Notes: a model not told the origin generated them from the letters alone. 23,528 bases of DNA from Luminiphilus sp. (GCA_024638905.1 JAHEJH010000008.1:1-23528); one strand, 5' to 3'. Positions 1 through 7,858 are shown, counted from the first letter of the stretch. Numbers and translations: made by a program.

Positions 1-537
1 GGTATAAATCAGAATCACGAGAGCGCCGCACACAATCGCCAGCGTGTCGCTGACGGCAAACACCTCGGTGACAGCCAGCCCCGCCCCCTGGAACTGCGCG
101 GCGACGTAAAACACGAAGGCAACCAAGATAATGACGGCCGCGGAACGCACGAGGGACTCGCTGCGGTGGTTGTCGTTCGGGTCACAGAGAAAATCGATGA
201 AGGTGGTCAGCTGGTGCTGATGGCTTGCTTCCAGTAGCCTCGGTGCGATCCACCACCACGCGACGACCATTCCAGACAGGCTCCCAAAAGCGACCCACAC
301 TACCGATGGGCCAATGGCAAAGGCGGCGCCGCTGACGCCCAATAATGTCCACGCTGAAGAGGCGCTGGCGCTGTAGGAAATGCCGGTCACCCAGGGGCCC
401 ACTTTGCGGCCGCCCAGAAAAAAATCGCTACTGGAGTGAGTGCGACGCGACGCCCAGAGGCCCACTGCCAGCAACAAACATTGGTAACCCACGACGGCAC
501 TCAATACGATGGTGCTGACGTCGGCGGTGGTATTCAA
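1..537 (-). CDS. Sodium:solute symporter (SSS/PutP-like), N-terminal part
   Basis: Translating the minus strand from 537 to the window edge gives 179 open codons, so only the N-terminus is present. The protein is strongly hydrophobic, with likely membrane segments near residues 8-30, 52-75, 78-98, 131-150 and 163-179. Residues 38-49 (DFFLGGRKVGPW), followed by a Ser/Ala-rich helix, are the typical early signature of sodium:solute symporters, inner-membrane carriers that couple substrate uptake to sodium. The start chosen is TTG at 537-535, because a GGAGGGGAGG purine tract lies about 9 bases upstream and no ATG is in frame. It is divergent from the VOC gene at 600. The substrate cannot be told from this part. 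Family assignment is fairly sure; the start is less so. Confidence 0.8.
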   Translation of the reverse strand, partial: MNTTADVSTIVLSAVVGYQCLLLAVGLWASRRTHSSSDFFLGGRKVGPWVTGISYSASASSAWTLLGVSGAAFAIGPSVVWVAFGSLSGMVVAWWWIAPRLLEASHQHQLTTFIDFLCDPNDNHRSESLVRSAAVIILVAFVFYVAAQFQGAGLAVTEVFAVSDTLAIVCGALVILIYT

Positions 538-599
538 GATAACGCGCCTCCCCTCCGGTTGGCGGTATGATGCCTTAATAAGAAACAAAGGGGACTCCG

Positions 600-1535
600 A
601 TGAGAGAGACGGGTTTCTCCCACGTGGTGATCACCACCTCTAATGCCCAACAGCTGGGCGGATTTTTCGCTGCGCTGGATTGGCACCAGCAAAGTACCCC
701 TGTTTCTGCCGATGCGGCTGACTTTTGGGGCGCGGATGGGACCCAAGCGGCCGAGCGCTGGGTAGCGCCCAGCGGTGCATGCGAGGTCGTGTTGCTCCCC
801 GTTGCGAACACAACGCCGGTCCTTCGCCCTGTGGATTGCGCAGTGACCACCCCGGGCGGGCTTTTCGACATCAACATGCGCACCTGGGACAGCGAATGGG
901 CGCGCGATTTTTTGCACACGCATGGTTGGCGGGAGTTGGTCCCGGCAGTTGCCTGGCAATTTGGCGAGGTGCACACGAGTGAGGGGCTGTACATTCAAGA
1001 TGACGGCATTGTCATGGCTGTGATGCAACGTCTGAGCCCACCCCTAGAAGGCATCGAGTTCGACCGCATGAGCGATGTTTTCAACTCCACACAGATGGTG
1101 AGCAACGTGGAGGCAACGCTCGCTTTTCTCAAAGTCTTGGGATTTGAGCGGTTTATCGATCATGCCGGCCCGCTGCCCGGGGAGGGTCCCCGGGTATTGC
1201 AGCTTGAGCAGTATCCCGTCGAAACCGCCGGCATCCACCTGAGTATTGCGCATCCAGAGGCAGCCATGTCGGGTTCGATTGAACTGATCGACGTACCGGA
1301 GCACCCCTTGCCTTGCTTAGAGGTCCCGAATACAGACGGACGCGGGCTGCGCGCACTTGCCATACCCTGCAATGATGTGGCGGAGACCTTCGCCGCCATC
1401 AATGACAGCCGGTGGTCAGGACAAGTCTGTCAGCCACTCGCAGAGCGCGATCTGCCTGGCCTGTTGGGCGGTCAATGCTTTGCCGTGACCGCGCCCGATG
1501 GCGGGCGACTCGATCTCTACCAAATAACTCAATGA
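600..1535 (+). CDS. Two-domain VOC (glyoxalase/bleomycin-resistance/dioxygenase fold) protein
   Basis: This 311-residue soluble protein has two halves that each look like a VOC module: about residues 5-145, opening with FSHVVITTSN, and about 160-310, opening with a VEATLAFLKVLGF helix. VOC proteins are usually metal-dependent lyases, epimerases, extradiol dioxygenases or binding proteins. His8 sits where the first metal ligand is expected in the N-terminal half. In the second half the equivalent position appears to be Asn, so that site may not bind metal in the usual way. The ATG at 600 is preceded by an AAGGGGA ribosome site. The next VOC gene starts 10 bases after the stop, and leuCD follows, so it may act in the same pathway. 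The exact reaction is not predictable. Confidence 0.78.
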   Translation: MRETGFSHVVITTSNAQQLGGFFAALDWHQQSTPVSADAADFWGADGTQAAERWVAPSGACEVVLLPVANTTPVLRPVDCAVTTPGGLFDINMRTWDSEWARDFLHTHGWRELVPAVAWQFGEVHTSEGLYIQDDGIVMAVMQRLSPPLEGIEFDRMSDVFNSTQMVSNVEATLAFLKVLGFERFIDHAGPLPGEGPRVLQLEQYPVETAGIHLSIAHPEAAMSGSIELIDVPEHPLPCLEVPNTDGRGLRALAIPCNDVAETFAAINDSRWSGQVCQPLAERDLPGLLGGQCFAVTAPDGGRLDLYQITQ

Positions 1536-1545
1536 GCATGAACCT

Positions 1546-2445
1546 ATGTTGAAGTCGATCTTGATGGTCTGGGTGCTGGCGCAAAATCTGGCACTGACTC
1601 AGGAAGCCTATGAGGATTACCTAGGTTATCGATCAGTCGATGCGGGCGTGATGTCCGCCGAGCTGGCAGCGGCGATCGACCGACCGGAGTTGGCCGATAG
1701 ACGTTTTGTCACCATGATGCCGCGCTCGGGCCCGCAGGTGGGCCTCCGTCTCGTCGAGGGAAACACTTCCGGCTATGTGCCCATGAACCGGGTGGGGTGG
1801 AGCGCGATTGAGCTGCTGGTGAAGGACCCCGAGCAGCTTGAGTCCGAGCTCCCCGGTTCAGCGTTCCGTCACCTGCAGGGCCCCGATTTTTTGACGGAGC
1901 AGAAAAATATTCTGGCGATGCAGGTGACCGGTCCTAATCAGGAGCTGTTTTACCTCACCCATATGATTGATCCGTCGAAATCTTTTTTACGGCCTCAGCC
2001 GAGCCCGGAGCCTGTGGGCCAGACCTTCATCATGGTCATGGGCAGCCCGGATCTGGAGGCCAGCCTCGCCTTTTGGCGGCGGTATTTTGATAACGGTATC
2101 GTCGGGCCGATCCCTTATCGCATCGGCGTCCTGTCGGATGCTTATGATCTGCCCGGAGAGACGCTGCATCCCCTGGCGCTGGTGTCCATGTCTGATGGAT
2201 ATGGCATTGAAATCGATCAATACCCTGACGAGGCCACCGCGGTGCCCGCACCCGAAGGTGAGCGAGGTGGTGTGATATTGGTTAGCCTGAGTGTCGATCC
2301 CGAGGGTCTCAAAACGCCTCTCCCTTGGCGATTGCCCTACACCAACACCGCCGGTGCGGTGGAGGGTGGGATCGTCACGTTGCCATCTGGAGCACCCATA
2401 GAGATCGCGCTGACCAACCCCATGTTGCCAGCGCCCATTAATTAG
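1546..2445 (+). CDS. VOC-like protein, second of a tandem pair
   Basis: This 299-residue protein follows the first VOC gene after 10 bases and is probably co-transcribed with it. The C-terminal half, from about residue 160, has the VOC opening element (QTFIMVMGSPDLEASLAFW), a helix and then strands containing GIEIDQYP. The N-terminal half also fits a degenerate VOC module. The position that is usually His in the first strand is not His, so a classical metal site is doubtful. The first 17 residues are hydrophobic (LKSILMVWVLAQNLAL), but they most likely form the first strand and helix of a VOC fold rather than a signal peptide. No strong Shine-Dalgarno precedes the ATG; an out-of-frame ATG lies at 1539. 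The two proteins could form a hetero-oligomer. Function unknown. Confidence 0.7.
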   Translation: MLKSILMVWVLAQNLALTQEAYEDYLGYRSVDAGVMSAELAAAIDRPELADRRFVTMMPRSGPQVGLRLVEGNTSGYVPMNRVGWSAIELLVKDPEQLESELPGSAFRHLQGPDFLTEQKNILAMQVTGPNQELFYLTHMIDPSKSFLRPQPSPEPVGQTFIMVMGSPDLEASLAFWRRYFDNGIVGPIPYRIGVLSDAYDLPGETLHPLALVSMSDGYGIEIDQYPDEATAVPAPEGERGGVILVSLSVDPEGLKTPLPWRLPYTNTAGAVEGGIVTLPSGAPIEIALTNPMLPAPIN

Positions 2446-2472
2446 GCTTATTGTTATATTTATATATCTTTT

Positions 2473-2491
2473 ACTCGGTGTTTCACCGGGT
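2473..2491 (+). promoter_or_regulatory. Hairpin in AT-rich leader upstream of leuC
   Basis: The 98 bases between the second VOC gene and leuC start with a very AT-rich stretch (about 2446-2475, containing TATATT and TATATA, possible -10 elements). An 8-bp stem follows, ACTCGGTG with loop TTT and CACCGGGT, including one G-T pair. No T-run follows, so this is not a textbook terminator. It may be a leader structure or a weak boundary between the VOC pair and leuCD. Confidence 0.35.
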
Positions 2492-2543
2492 CGCTTACGA
2501 GTTTTAGGGCCGCTGAGGCCGATCGGGGGTTAACGAGTTCGCT

Positions 2544-3950
2544 GTGGGCACCACGCTCTTTGACAAGTTATGGCAAGAACATGAGGTGACAACGCTGTCA
2601 GAGCGTCAATCCTTGCTGTATGTCGATCGCATTTTTCTGCATGAGCGAACCGGCAGCGTGGCCTTGAATAGCCTGCTCGAGAAACAGCGCTCGGTGCGCA
2701 GACGCGAGCATGCGTTCTGCACCATGGACCACATCGTCGATACCTTGCCGGGGCGTGGCGACGACACCCTCATGCCTAGTGGCCGGGATTTCATCGTCGC
2801 AACCCGACACGCGGCTCACGAAACCGGCATTCAATTATTTGACATAGCGGATGCTGATCAGGGCATCGTGCACGTGATCTCGCCGGAGCTCGGCATCGCA
2901 TTGCCCGGGTTGTCACTCATCTGCCCGGACAGCCACACCTGTACTTTGGGAGGGCTCGGTGCGCTCGCGTGGGGTGTGGGATCGACCGAAGCCGAGCATG
3001 CGTTGGCGACCAGCACGCTGCGTGTGACAAGACCTCAGACCATGCGCGTCAGCTTCGCAGGTCTGCTTGGCGAGGGCGTCTCCGCAAAGGATCTTGTTCT
3101 GTTCACTATCCGCGAGTTGTCAGCCTCAGGGGGTGCGGGTTACGCCATTGAGTTTGCCGGGCCCGCTATCGATGCGCTGCCGGTAGAAGCGAGGCTGACG
3201 CTCTGCAACATGACCACCGAGCTCTCTGCCTTTACCGGGCTGATCGCTCCCGACCAAAAAGTGTTCGACTATTGTGCGGACCGCCGCTACGCGCCGCAGG
3301 GTCAGCTCTGGGATCAGGCCGCCCAACACTGGCAGTCTTTGCGCAGTGATGAGGACGCTGCGTTTGATCAGGAACACAGCTTTGACATTGGGTCACTCAA
3401 ACCCCAGCTCAGTTGGGGCACCAGTCCGCAACACTGTGTCGACTGGGATGATGCCATCCCGCATGTCAGGGATGCGCCTGATGCGGCGTCGTCGGCGGCT
3501 TGGCAGCGCGCGCAGGACTACATGGGGGTGACACCGGGCAGTCAGTTATCGGATTACGCTCTGGACGCTGCGTTTATTGGCTCGTGTACCAACAGCCGAT
3601 TGTCCGACTTACAGCTGGCGGCCGCGTATTTGGTGCGCACCGGCCACAAGGTTGCAAAAGGGGTGAAGGCGCTCTGCGTACCTGGCAGTGGTCAGGTGAA
3701 GCGGGCCGCTGAGGCCGAGGGGTTGGACGATATCTTCCGCAATGCCGGCTTCGAGTGGCGGGAACCGGGTTGTTCAATGTGCTTTTTCGCTGGTGGTGAG
3801 AGCTTCGGCAAAGGGGTGCGGGTGGCCTCGACCACCAATCGTAACTTCGAAGGTCGGCAGGGGTTGGGTGTCAGGACACATATCGCCAGCCCGCTGACGG
3901 TGGTGGCCAGCGCCTGCGCCGGACATCTCGTGGCGGATACCGTCGCATGA
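2544..3950 (+). CDS. leuC: LeuC-family hydro-lyase large subunit (3-isopropylmalate dehydratase-like)
   Basis: At 468 residues this matches the length of bacterial LeuC and aligns along its whole length. The 4Fe-4S cysteines are visible: Cys348 in IGSCTN, and Cys410 and Cys413 in PGCSMC. The substrate/cofactor stretch NRNFEGRQG is at 432-440. LeuC with LeuD moves a hydroxyl group via a dehydration/hydration step in the cytoplasm. Residues 129-134 read DSHTCT followed by LGGLGALAWGVG, where standard LeuC has DSHT(A/S)T and HGAFGALAFGIG, so this is a divergent member. No leuA or leuB is nearby; the neighbours are a CoA-transferase and an HMGL-type lyase. Maleate, citraconate or dimethylmaleate hydration is therefore a real alternative to leucine synthesis. 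The GTG start at 2544 has only a weak GAG upstream. Confidence 0.88.
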   Translation: MGTTLFDKLWQEHEVTTLSERQSLLYVDRIFLHERTGSVALNSLLEKQRSVRRREHAFCTMDHIVDTLPGRGDDTLMPSGRDFIVATRHAAHETGIQLFDIADADQGIVHVISPELGIALPGLSLICPDSHTCTLGGLGALAWGVGSTEAEHALATSTLRVTRPQTMRVSFAGLLGEGVSAKDLVLFTIRELSASGGAGYAIEFAGPAIDALPVEARLTLCNMTTELSAFTGLIAPDQKVFDYCADRRYAPQGQLWDQAAQHWQSLRSDEDAAFDQEHSFDIGSLKPQLSWGTSPQHCVDWDDAIPHVRDAPDAASSAAWQRAQDYMGVTPGSQLSDYALDAAFIGSCTNSRLSDLQLAAAYLVRTGHKVAKGVKALCVPGSGQVKRAAEAEGLDDIFRNAGFEWREPGCSMCFFAGGESFGKGVRVASTTNRNFEGRQGLGVRTHIASPLTVVASACAGHLVADTVA

Positions 3951-4579
3951 CGCCCTTCACTCAGCATCGCGGTGTGGCGTTGCCGCTGCTACGCGACAAT
4001 ATCGATACCGACGCGATCATTCCTTCACGGGAAATGCGCACCGTCTCGCGCTCCGGTCTGGCACCGGGGCTGTTCGCACCCTGGCGCTACCTTGATCCGG
4101 ACGCTCGCACTCTCAATCCGGAGTTCGCGCTGAACCAGGCAGAGTACAGAGCCGCCTCCATTCTGCTTGCCGGCGATAATTTTGGCTGTGGTTCCTCGCG
4201 CGAGCATGCTGTGTGGGCACTCATGGAGAGCGGTTTTCGCGCAATTATCGCGCCGTCTTTTGCCACCATTTTTCGCAACAATGCCCTGCGCAATGGGTTG
4301 CTGACGGTGGCGCTGGAGCAGCACGACCTTGATGAGTTAGTGGGCTGGGTCACTGTGGATCCTGCCGCGCATATGATTCAGCTGGATCTCGAGGCATGTT
4401 CGATTGAGTTCGATCCTGAGCGAGACAAGAAGGTCTTCTCGGTCGACCCCACCGCGCGGGATATGCTGTTGAAGGGCCTCGATGAAATCGGACTGACCGA
4501 GCAATCGATGGATCTGGTGGTGCGCTTTGAAGAACAGGATCAGGCGCGAAGACCCTGGGCCTACCTCCCAAGCGATTAG
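3947..4579 (+). CDS. leuD: LeuD-family hydro-lyase small subunit
   Basis: This 210-residue protein is the partner of the preceding LeuC. It starts inside the leuC stop (ATGA), which implies translational coupling. The swivel-domain signature is clear: NIDTDAIIP at 18-26 and GDNFGCGSSREHA at 76-88. The substrate-recognition loop after IIP reads SREMRTVSRSG (27-37). Standard LeuD has a KQFL-x-(K/R)-type loop there, so the substrate may differ from isopropylmalate. Its TAG stop at 4577-4579 overlaps the stop of the convergent CoA-transferase gene. Family assignment is secure; assignment to leucine biosynthesis is not. Confidence 0.87.
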   Translation: MTPFTQHRGVALPLLRDNIDTDAIIPSREMRTVSRSGLAPGLFAPWRYLDPDARTLNPEFALNQAEYRAASILLAGDNFGCGSSREHAVWALMESGFRAIIAPSFATIFRNNALRNGLLTVALEQHDLDELVGWVTVDPAAHMIQLDLEACSIEFDPERDKKVFSVDPTARDMLLKGLDEIGLTEQSMDLVVRFEEQDQARRPWAYLPSD

Positions 4580-5790
4580 CCGCTGAGCACGCCCTCGCGG
4601 GTCAGTGCGGCGATGGCTTCATCGTCCAGTCCCAGCTCCTTCAACACTTCTGCATTATCGGCACCGGTTTTTGGCAAGTCCCGATGCAGTGGCGGTTTGT
4701 GGTTGCCAAACTCGACGGGCAAGCGCGGCAGGGTGGTTTGCTCGCCTGCATGATCACCCTCGGTCAGGTGCACGGGTAGCAAGCCGCCGGATGAAGTCAG
4801 GTGCGGGTCATCAAACAGGTCGCCGGGTGTATTGATAGGGGAGAAGGGTAGCCCTGCCCGATCGAGGCGCTCGCTGAGCTCCGCAAGCGAAAGCGGCGCA
4901 AACAGCTCGCGGATGGCGGGCAATAAGTTGTCCCGCGCCGCGACACGGCCCGCGTTGCTCGTGAGCGTCGCATCCTCAGCCCAGTCGGGTAGTCCGAATT
5001 CCTCGCAGAAGCGCTGCCACAAGGTATCGCTGACGATACCCACGAACAGGCGCTCTCCCGAGTTGAGTTCGAAAATATCGTAAATAGCCCAGGCAGACTG
5101 TCTGACCGACATGGGCGGTGGCGCATCACCGCTGACGGCTTGCTGTGCCATGTGCTGGCCAACCAGAAACGCAGTGGTCTCAAACAGGGCGCTGGTCACG
5201 TGGCTACCTTCGCCGGTTTCCCGACGGCGGTGCAGTGCCGACAGAATGGCAATCACGCCAAACATGCCACCGGTGATATCAATCACGGATGAACCGGCGC
5301 GCAGGGGTCGATCGGGCAAGCCGGTCATATAAGCCAGCCCACCCATCATCTGGGTGACTTCGTCGAGCGCAACCCGATTTTCGTAAGGGCCTGAGAGAAA
5401 GCCTTTCAATGAGCAATAGATGAGACTCGGGTGATCGGCTTTCAGCGACTCGTAATCGAGGCCCAATTTGGCCATGGTCCCGGTGCGGAAATTCTCCAGC
5501 ACGATATCGGCGGACTGAATGAGTTGCCGCGCCACGTCGCGGCCTTTGGGGTGCTTGAGGTCGAGGGCTATGGACCGCTTGTTGCGGTTGTACATCGGAA
5601 AGTAACCCGCTCCTGACCCTTTCAGGCGCCGGGTATTATCCCCTTTTAAGGGTTCGACCTTGATGACGTCTGCCCCGAGATCACCCAGAATCACGCCCGC
5701 AGTGGGGCCCATGACCATATGGGTAAATTCGACAACTTTGATTCCCTGCAATGGAGCTGCTTGCTCCTCCGCCCCCCGGGCCCCCGCCAT
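4576..5790 (-). CDS. Class III (CaiB/BaiF, formyl-CoA transferase family) CoA-transferase
   Basis: This 404-residue protein has the family III pattern: VVEFTHMVMGPTAGVILGDLGADVIKVEP at about 19-47, then NRNKRSIALDLKHPKGR and ADIVLENFRTGTMAKLGLDYE. The expected catalytic aspartate is Asp143 in ALDEVTQMMGGL. Such enzymes move CoA between carboxylic acids through an aspartyl-CoA anhydride, in the cytoplasm. The ATG is preceded by a GGAGAGG site about 5 bases away. It is divergent from the MDR reductase and HMGL-type lyase and convergent with leuCD. Members acting on citramalate, itaconate, mesaconate or carnitine cannot be told apart by eye. A succinyl-CoA:citramalate-type role is an inference from the neighbouring lyase. 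Confidence 0.88.
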   Translation of the reverse strand: MAGARGAEEQAAPLQGIKVVEFTHMVMGPTAGVILGDLGADVIKVEPLKGDNTRRLKGSGAGYFPMYNRNKRSIALDLKHPKGRDVARQLIQSADIVLENFRTGTMAKLGLDYESLKADHPSLIYCSLKGFLSGPYENRVALDEVTQMMGGLAYMTGLPDRPLRAGSSVIDITGGMFGVIAILSALHRRRETGEGSHVTSALFETTAFLVGQHMAQQAVSGDAPPPMSVRQSAWAIYDIFELNSGERLFVGIVSDTLWQRFCEEFGLPDWAEDATLTSNAGRVAARDNLLPAIRELFAPLSLAELSERLDRAGLPFSPINTPGDLFDDPHLTSSGGLLPVHLTEGDHAGEQTTLPRLPVEFGNHKPPLHRDLPKTGADNAEVLKELGLDDEAIAALTREGVLSG

Positions 5791-5804
5791 TACTGCCTCT
5801 CCGG

Positions 5805-5829
5805 ATGATTTGTTATGATGTTATATCAT
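5805..5829. promoter_or_regulatory. Phased ATGAT/ATCAT repeats, candidate operator between divergent operons
   Basis: Three pentamers stand exactly 10 bp apart: ATGAT at 5805-5809, ATGAT at 5815-5819 and ATCAT at 5825-5829. The last two form a perfect inverted repeat with a 5-bp spacer. They overlap the predicted -10 box of the CoA-transferase gene and lie just upstream of the -10 candidate TATACT (5839-5844) of the MDR gene. This placement suits a regulator controlling both directions. No candidate regulator gene is in the window. Confidence 0.5.
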
Positions 5830-5849
5830 TAAGCTCTTTATACTGGCAA
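5820..5849 (-). promoter_or_regulatory. Sigma-70-like promoter for the CoA-transferase gene
   Basis: Read on the minus strand there is TTGCCA (5849-5844) as the -35, an 18-bp spacer and TATAAC (5825-5820) as the -10. Both match the consensus well. The start codon is at 5790, giving a leader of roughly 20 bases with a GGAGAGG ribosome site. This is a sequence match only. Confidence 0.55.
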
Positions 5850-5857
5850 AGCCGAAC

Positions 5858-6865
5858 ATGACAAATCACTTGGACAATATGGCCGTCATTTTGGCGAAGC
5901 GCCCTGAGGGCTTACCCAACCCCGACGATTTTACGCTTGAGGATCGACCTCTGGGCGATCGCCCATCAGGGCAGGTGCGGTGTCAGACGCTCTATCTGTC
6001 TCTCGACCCCTACATGCGCTCTGTGATCGCCGGTAGTCACATGGGGCATGGCATAGACCCCGGCGATGTGGTCGCCGGCGAAGTCGTTGCCCGAGTCGTG
6101 GAGAGCGATGACCCCGACTGGCCGGTAGGGACAGTCGTGCGTTGCCATGGTGGCTGGCAACAGTTCACTGATCAGTCACCTGATGCCTTGTCCCGGGTGC
6201 CAACGGCGCTGAGCAGGCCGTCGCTGGCGCTGTCTATTTTGGGTATGCCCGGGCTCACTGCTTGGGCCGGTATGGTTCAGCAGGCCAAAGTCCGCAAGGG
6301 CGACGTGGTCGTCATTCCCGCCGCGGTCGGCGGGGTTGGCGCGATGGCCGCACAGCTGTGCAAACGCGCTGGCGCCACCACCATTGCGATTACTAGCGGC
6401 AGCGAGAAGCGGCGCATCGCCACTGAAGCGTTGGGCTACGACCACTGCATTGACCGCATCGACGAGGACCTTGCAGAGGCGCTGACGAGGACTGCGCCGG
6501 ATGGCGTTTCGGTTTATTTTGATCTGGTGGGCGACCCCACGTTGACTACGGTGGCACAGCAGCTGTCGATCGGTGGTCGCGTGGTGTTGTGTGGCCTGAT
6601 CAAGGACTACAACGGCGACCACAAGACGACGGGTCCACACCCCGGTTTATGGATTACCAAGCGTGCGACGGTCACCGGGCTGGTGGTGTATGACTACGAG
6701 TCGCAGCGCGCGGCCTTTGAGGAAGAATTTGTGCCCCTCGCCGAGGCTGGTGAACTGGTCGCTAATGAAGAAATGCACGACGGACTCGCTGCCGCCCCCG
6801 ACGCCTTCTGCGAGCTGATGCGCGGGCGTAATCATGGCAAGGTGGTGGTGCGAGTCGGCGAGTGA
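5858..6865 (+). CDS. MDR-type NADPH-dependent oxidoreductase (CurA/leukotriene B4 dehydrogenase-like)
   Basis: This 335-residue protein belongs to the zinc-free medium-chain reductases that reduce enones or enals using NADPH. YLSLDPYMR (46-54) is the hallmark of the prostaglandin reductase/CurA group. The nucleotide-binding glycine motif AAVGGVGAMAAQL is at 155-167, and NHGKVVVRV lies near the C-terminus. It lacks the zinc-ligand pattern of alcohol dehydrogenases. No clear Shine-Dalgarno precedes ATG 5858, and a -10 candidate lies only 13 bases upstream. The in-frame ATG at 5879 (MAVILAKRPEG) is an alternative start that fits the usual family N-terminus. It leads the operon with the HMGL-type lyase and aldehyde dehydrogenase. 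It may reduce an unsaturated intermediate; the substrate is unknown. Confidence 0.86.
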   Translation: MTNHLDNMAVILAKRPEGLPNPDDFTLEDRPLGDRPSGQVRCQTLYLSLDPYMRSVIAGSHMGHGIDPGDVVAGEVVARVVESDDPDWPVGTVVRCHGGWQQFTDQSPDALSRVPTALSRPSLALSILGMPGLTAWAGMVQQAKVRKGDVVVIPAAVGGVGAMAAQLCKRAGATTIAITSGSEKRRIATEALGYDHCIDRIDEDLAEALTRTAPDGVSVYFDLVGDPTLTTVAQQLSIGGRVVLCGLIKDYNGDHKTTGPHPGLWITKRATVTGLVVYDYESQRAAFEEEFVPLAEAGELVANEEMHDGLAAAPDAFCELMRGRNHGKVVVRVGE

Positions 6866-6870
6866 GCCAC

Positions 6871-6904
6871 CTCGACACCCGTCAATACTCGACACCCGTC
6901 AATA
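6871..6904 (+). repeat. Perfect 17-bp tandem duplication before the lyase gene
   Basis: The unit CTCGACACCCGTCAATA occurs twice back to back, at 6871-6887 and 6888-6904, with no mismatch. It fills most of the 50-base gap between the MDR stop (6865) and the lyase ATG (6916), directly before the AAGGGA ribosome site. It looks like a recent slippage duplication. Confidence 0.9.
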
Positions 6905-6915
6905 AGGGAAGCGTG

Positions 6916-7857
6916 ATGACACAGATTACGATTAGCGAGGTCGGACCCCGCGATGGCCTGCAGAGCGTTGAGACAATCCTCTCGACGGAGGGAAAGCTCG
7001 CCTGGATCGAAGCAGAGTATGGCGCGGGTGTCAGAGAGATCGAAGTCGGCTCCTTTGTCTCTCCAAAGCTGTTGCCGCAGATGGCCGATACGGCGGCCGT
7101 GGTCAAAGGCGCGCTCCGTCACAAAGATTTGGTGATTGCGGTGCTGGTGCCCAACCTGCGCGGCTGTGAGGCAGCGGTGGAGGCCGGCGCCCACAAAATT
7201 TCGATTCCCCTGTCTCTGAGCGAGACCCACAGCGTCAAAAATGTGCGGCGTGATCACGCGCAGATGCTGGAGGAGATCGCGGCCTGTCAAGCGCTGGTCG
7301 ATCAGGTGCCGGAAGCAGACCGCCCCGACTTCGAGGTGGGCCTGTCGACGGCGTTTGGCTGCACGATTGAAGGCGCCGTAGAAGAATCCTTCGTCATTGA
7401 TATGGCAGAGCGTGTACTCGGACTGGGTGTCGCCGAAGTGGGTTTGTCTGATACCACCGGCATGGGTAACCCGGCTCAGCTGGAGCGTCTGGTCACGGGT
7501 ATTTGGCAACGCTGCGGCGAGCCCCACCTCACCGGTGTGCACCTGCACAACACCCGGGGCCAGGGTCTGGCCAATGCATTGCGCGCCGTCGAGCTGGGCA
7601 TTACCACGCTGGACAGTTCCCTCGGTGGCTTGGGCGGTTGCCCGTTTGCGCCTGGAGCCAGCGGTAACATTGTGACCGAAGATCTGGTGTTCATGCTGGA
7701 GTCGATGGGCTACACCACGGGGATCGATCTAGAGGCGTTGCTGAGTGTGCGGCAGGACGTAGCCAAGCTGTTGCCAGAGGAAGAGTGGTTCGGTTTTACC
7801 GCGGCGGCGGGGTTACCCAAACATTTCGGTGACGTGCCACTGCAGGAAGCCAGCTGA
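6916..7857 (+). CDS. HMG-CoA lyase family protein (hydroxymethylglutaryl- or citramalyl-CoA lyase)
   Basis: This 313-residue DRE-TIM metallolyase has the complete active site of the family. VGPRDGLQ is at 9-16 (Arg12, Asp13). The metal histidines His209 and His211 are in GVHLHNTRG. The catalytic cysteine Cys242 is in GLGGCPFAPGASGN. The enzymes split a 3-hydroxy-3-methyl acyl-CoA into acetyl-CoA and a keto acid. Classical HMG-CoA lyases usually have HDTYG where this has HNTRG. ATG 6916 is chosen over an upstream GTG at 6862 because AAGGGA lies about 6-7 bases before it and the extra residues do not resemble the family. HMG-CoA cleavage (leucine breakdown) and (R)-citramalyl-CoA cleavage are both possible. 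The CoA-transferase and LeuCD next door favour looking at the latter. Confidence 0.88.
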   Translation: MTQITISEVGPRDGLQSVETILSTEGKLAWIEAEYGAGVREIEVGSFVSPKLLPQMADTAAVVKGALRHKDLVIAVLVPNLRGCEAAVEAGAHKISIPLSLSETHSVKNVRRDHAQMLEEIAACQALVDQVPEADRPDFEVGLSTAFGCTIEGAVEESFVIDMAERVLGLGVAEVGLSDTTGMGNPAQLERLVTGIWQRCGEPHLTGVHLHNTRGQGLANALRAVELGITTLDSSLGGLGGCPFAPGASGNIVTEDLVFMLESMGYTTGIDLEALLSVRQDVAKLLPEEEWFGFTAAAGLPKHFGDVPLQEAS

Positions 7858-7858
7858 C

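Noticed and set aside
566..571. TATGAT as a -10 box for the first VOC gene
   Set aside because: No -35 or extended -10 element is present at a suitable distance; it could be chance.
5839..5844. TATACT as a full promoter for the MDR gene
   Set aside because: The -10 is good but no -35 lies 16-18 bases upstream; it is mentioned only as a candidate within the operator region.
6832..7548. Antisense open frame (238 codons) opposite the HMGL-type lyase
   Set aside because: The plus-strand lyase has a complete active site and a good start; the antisense frame has neither.
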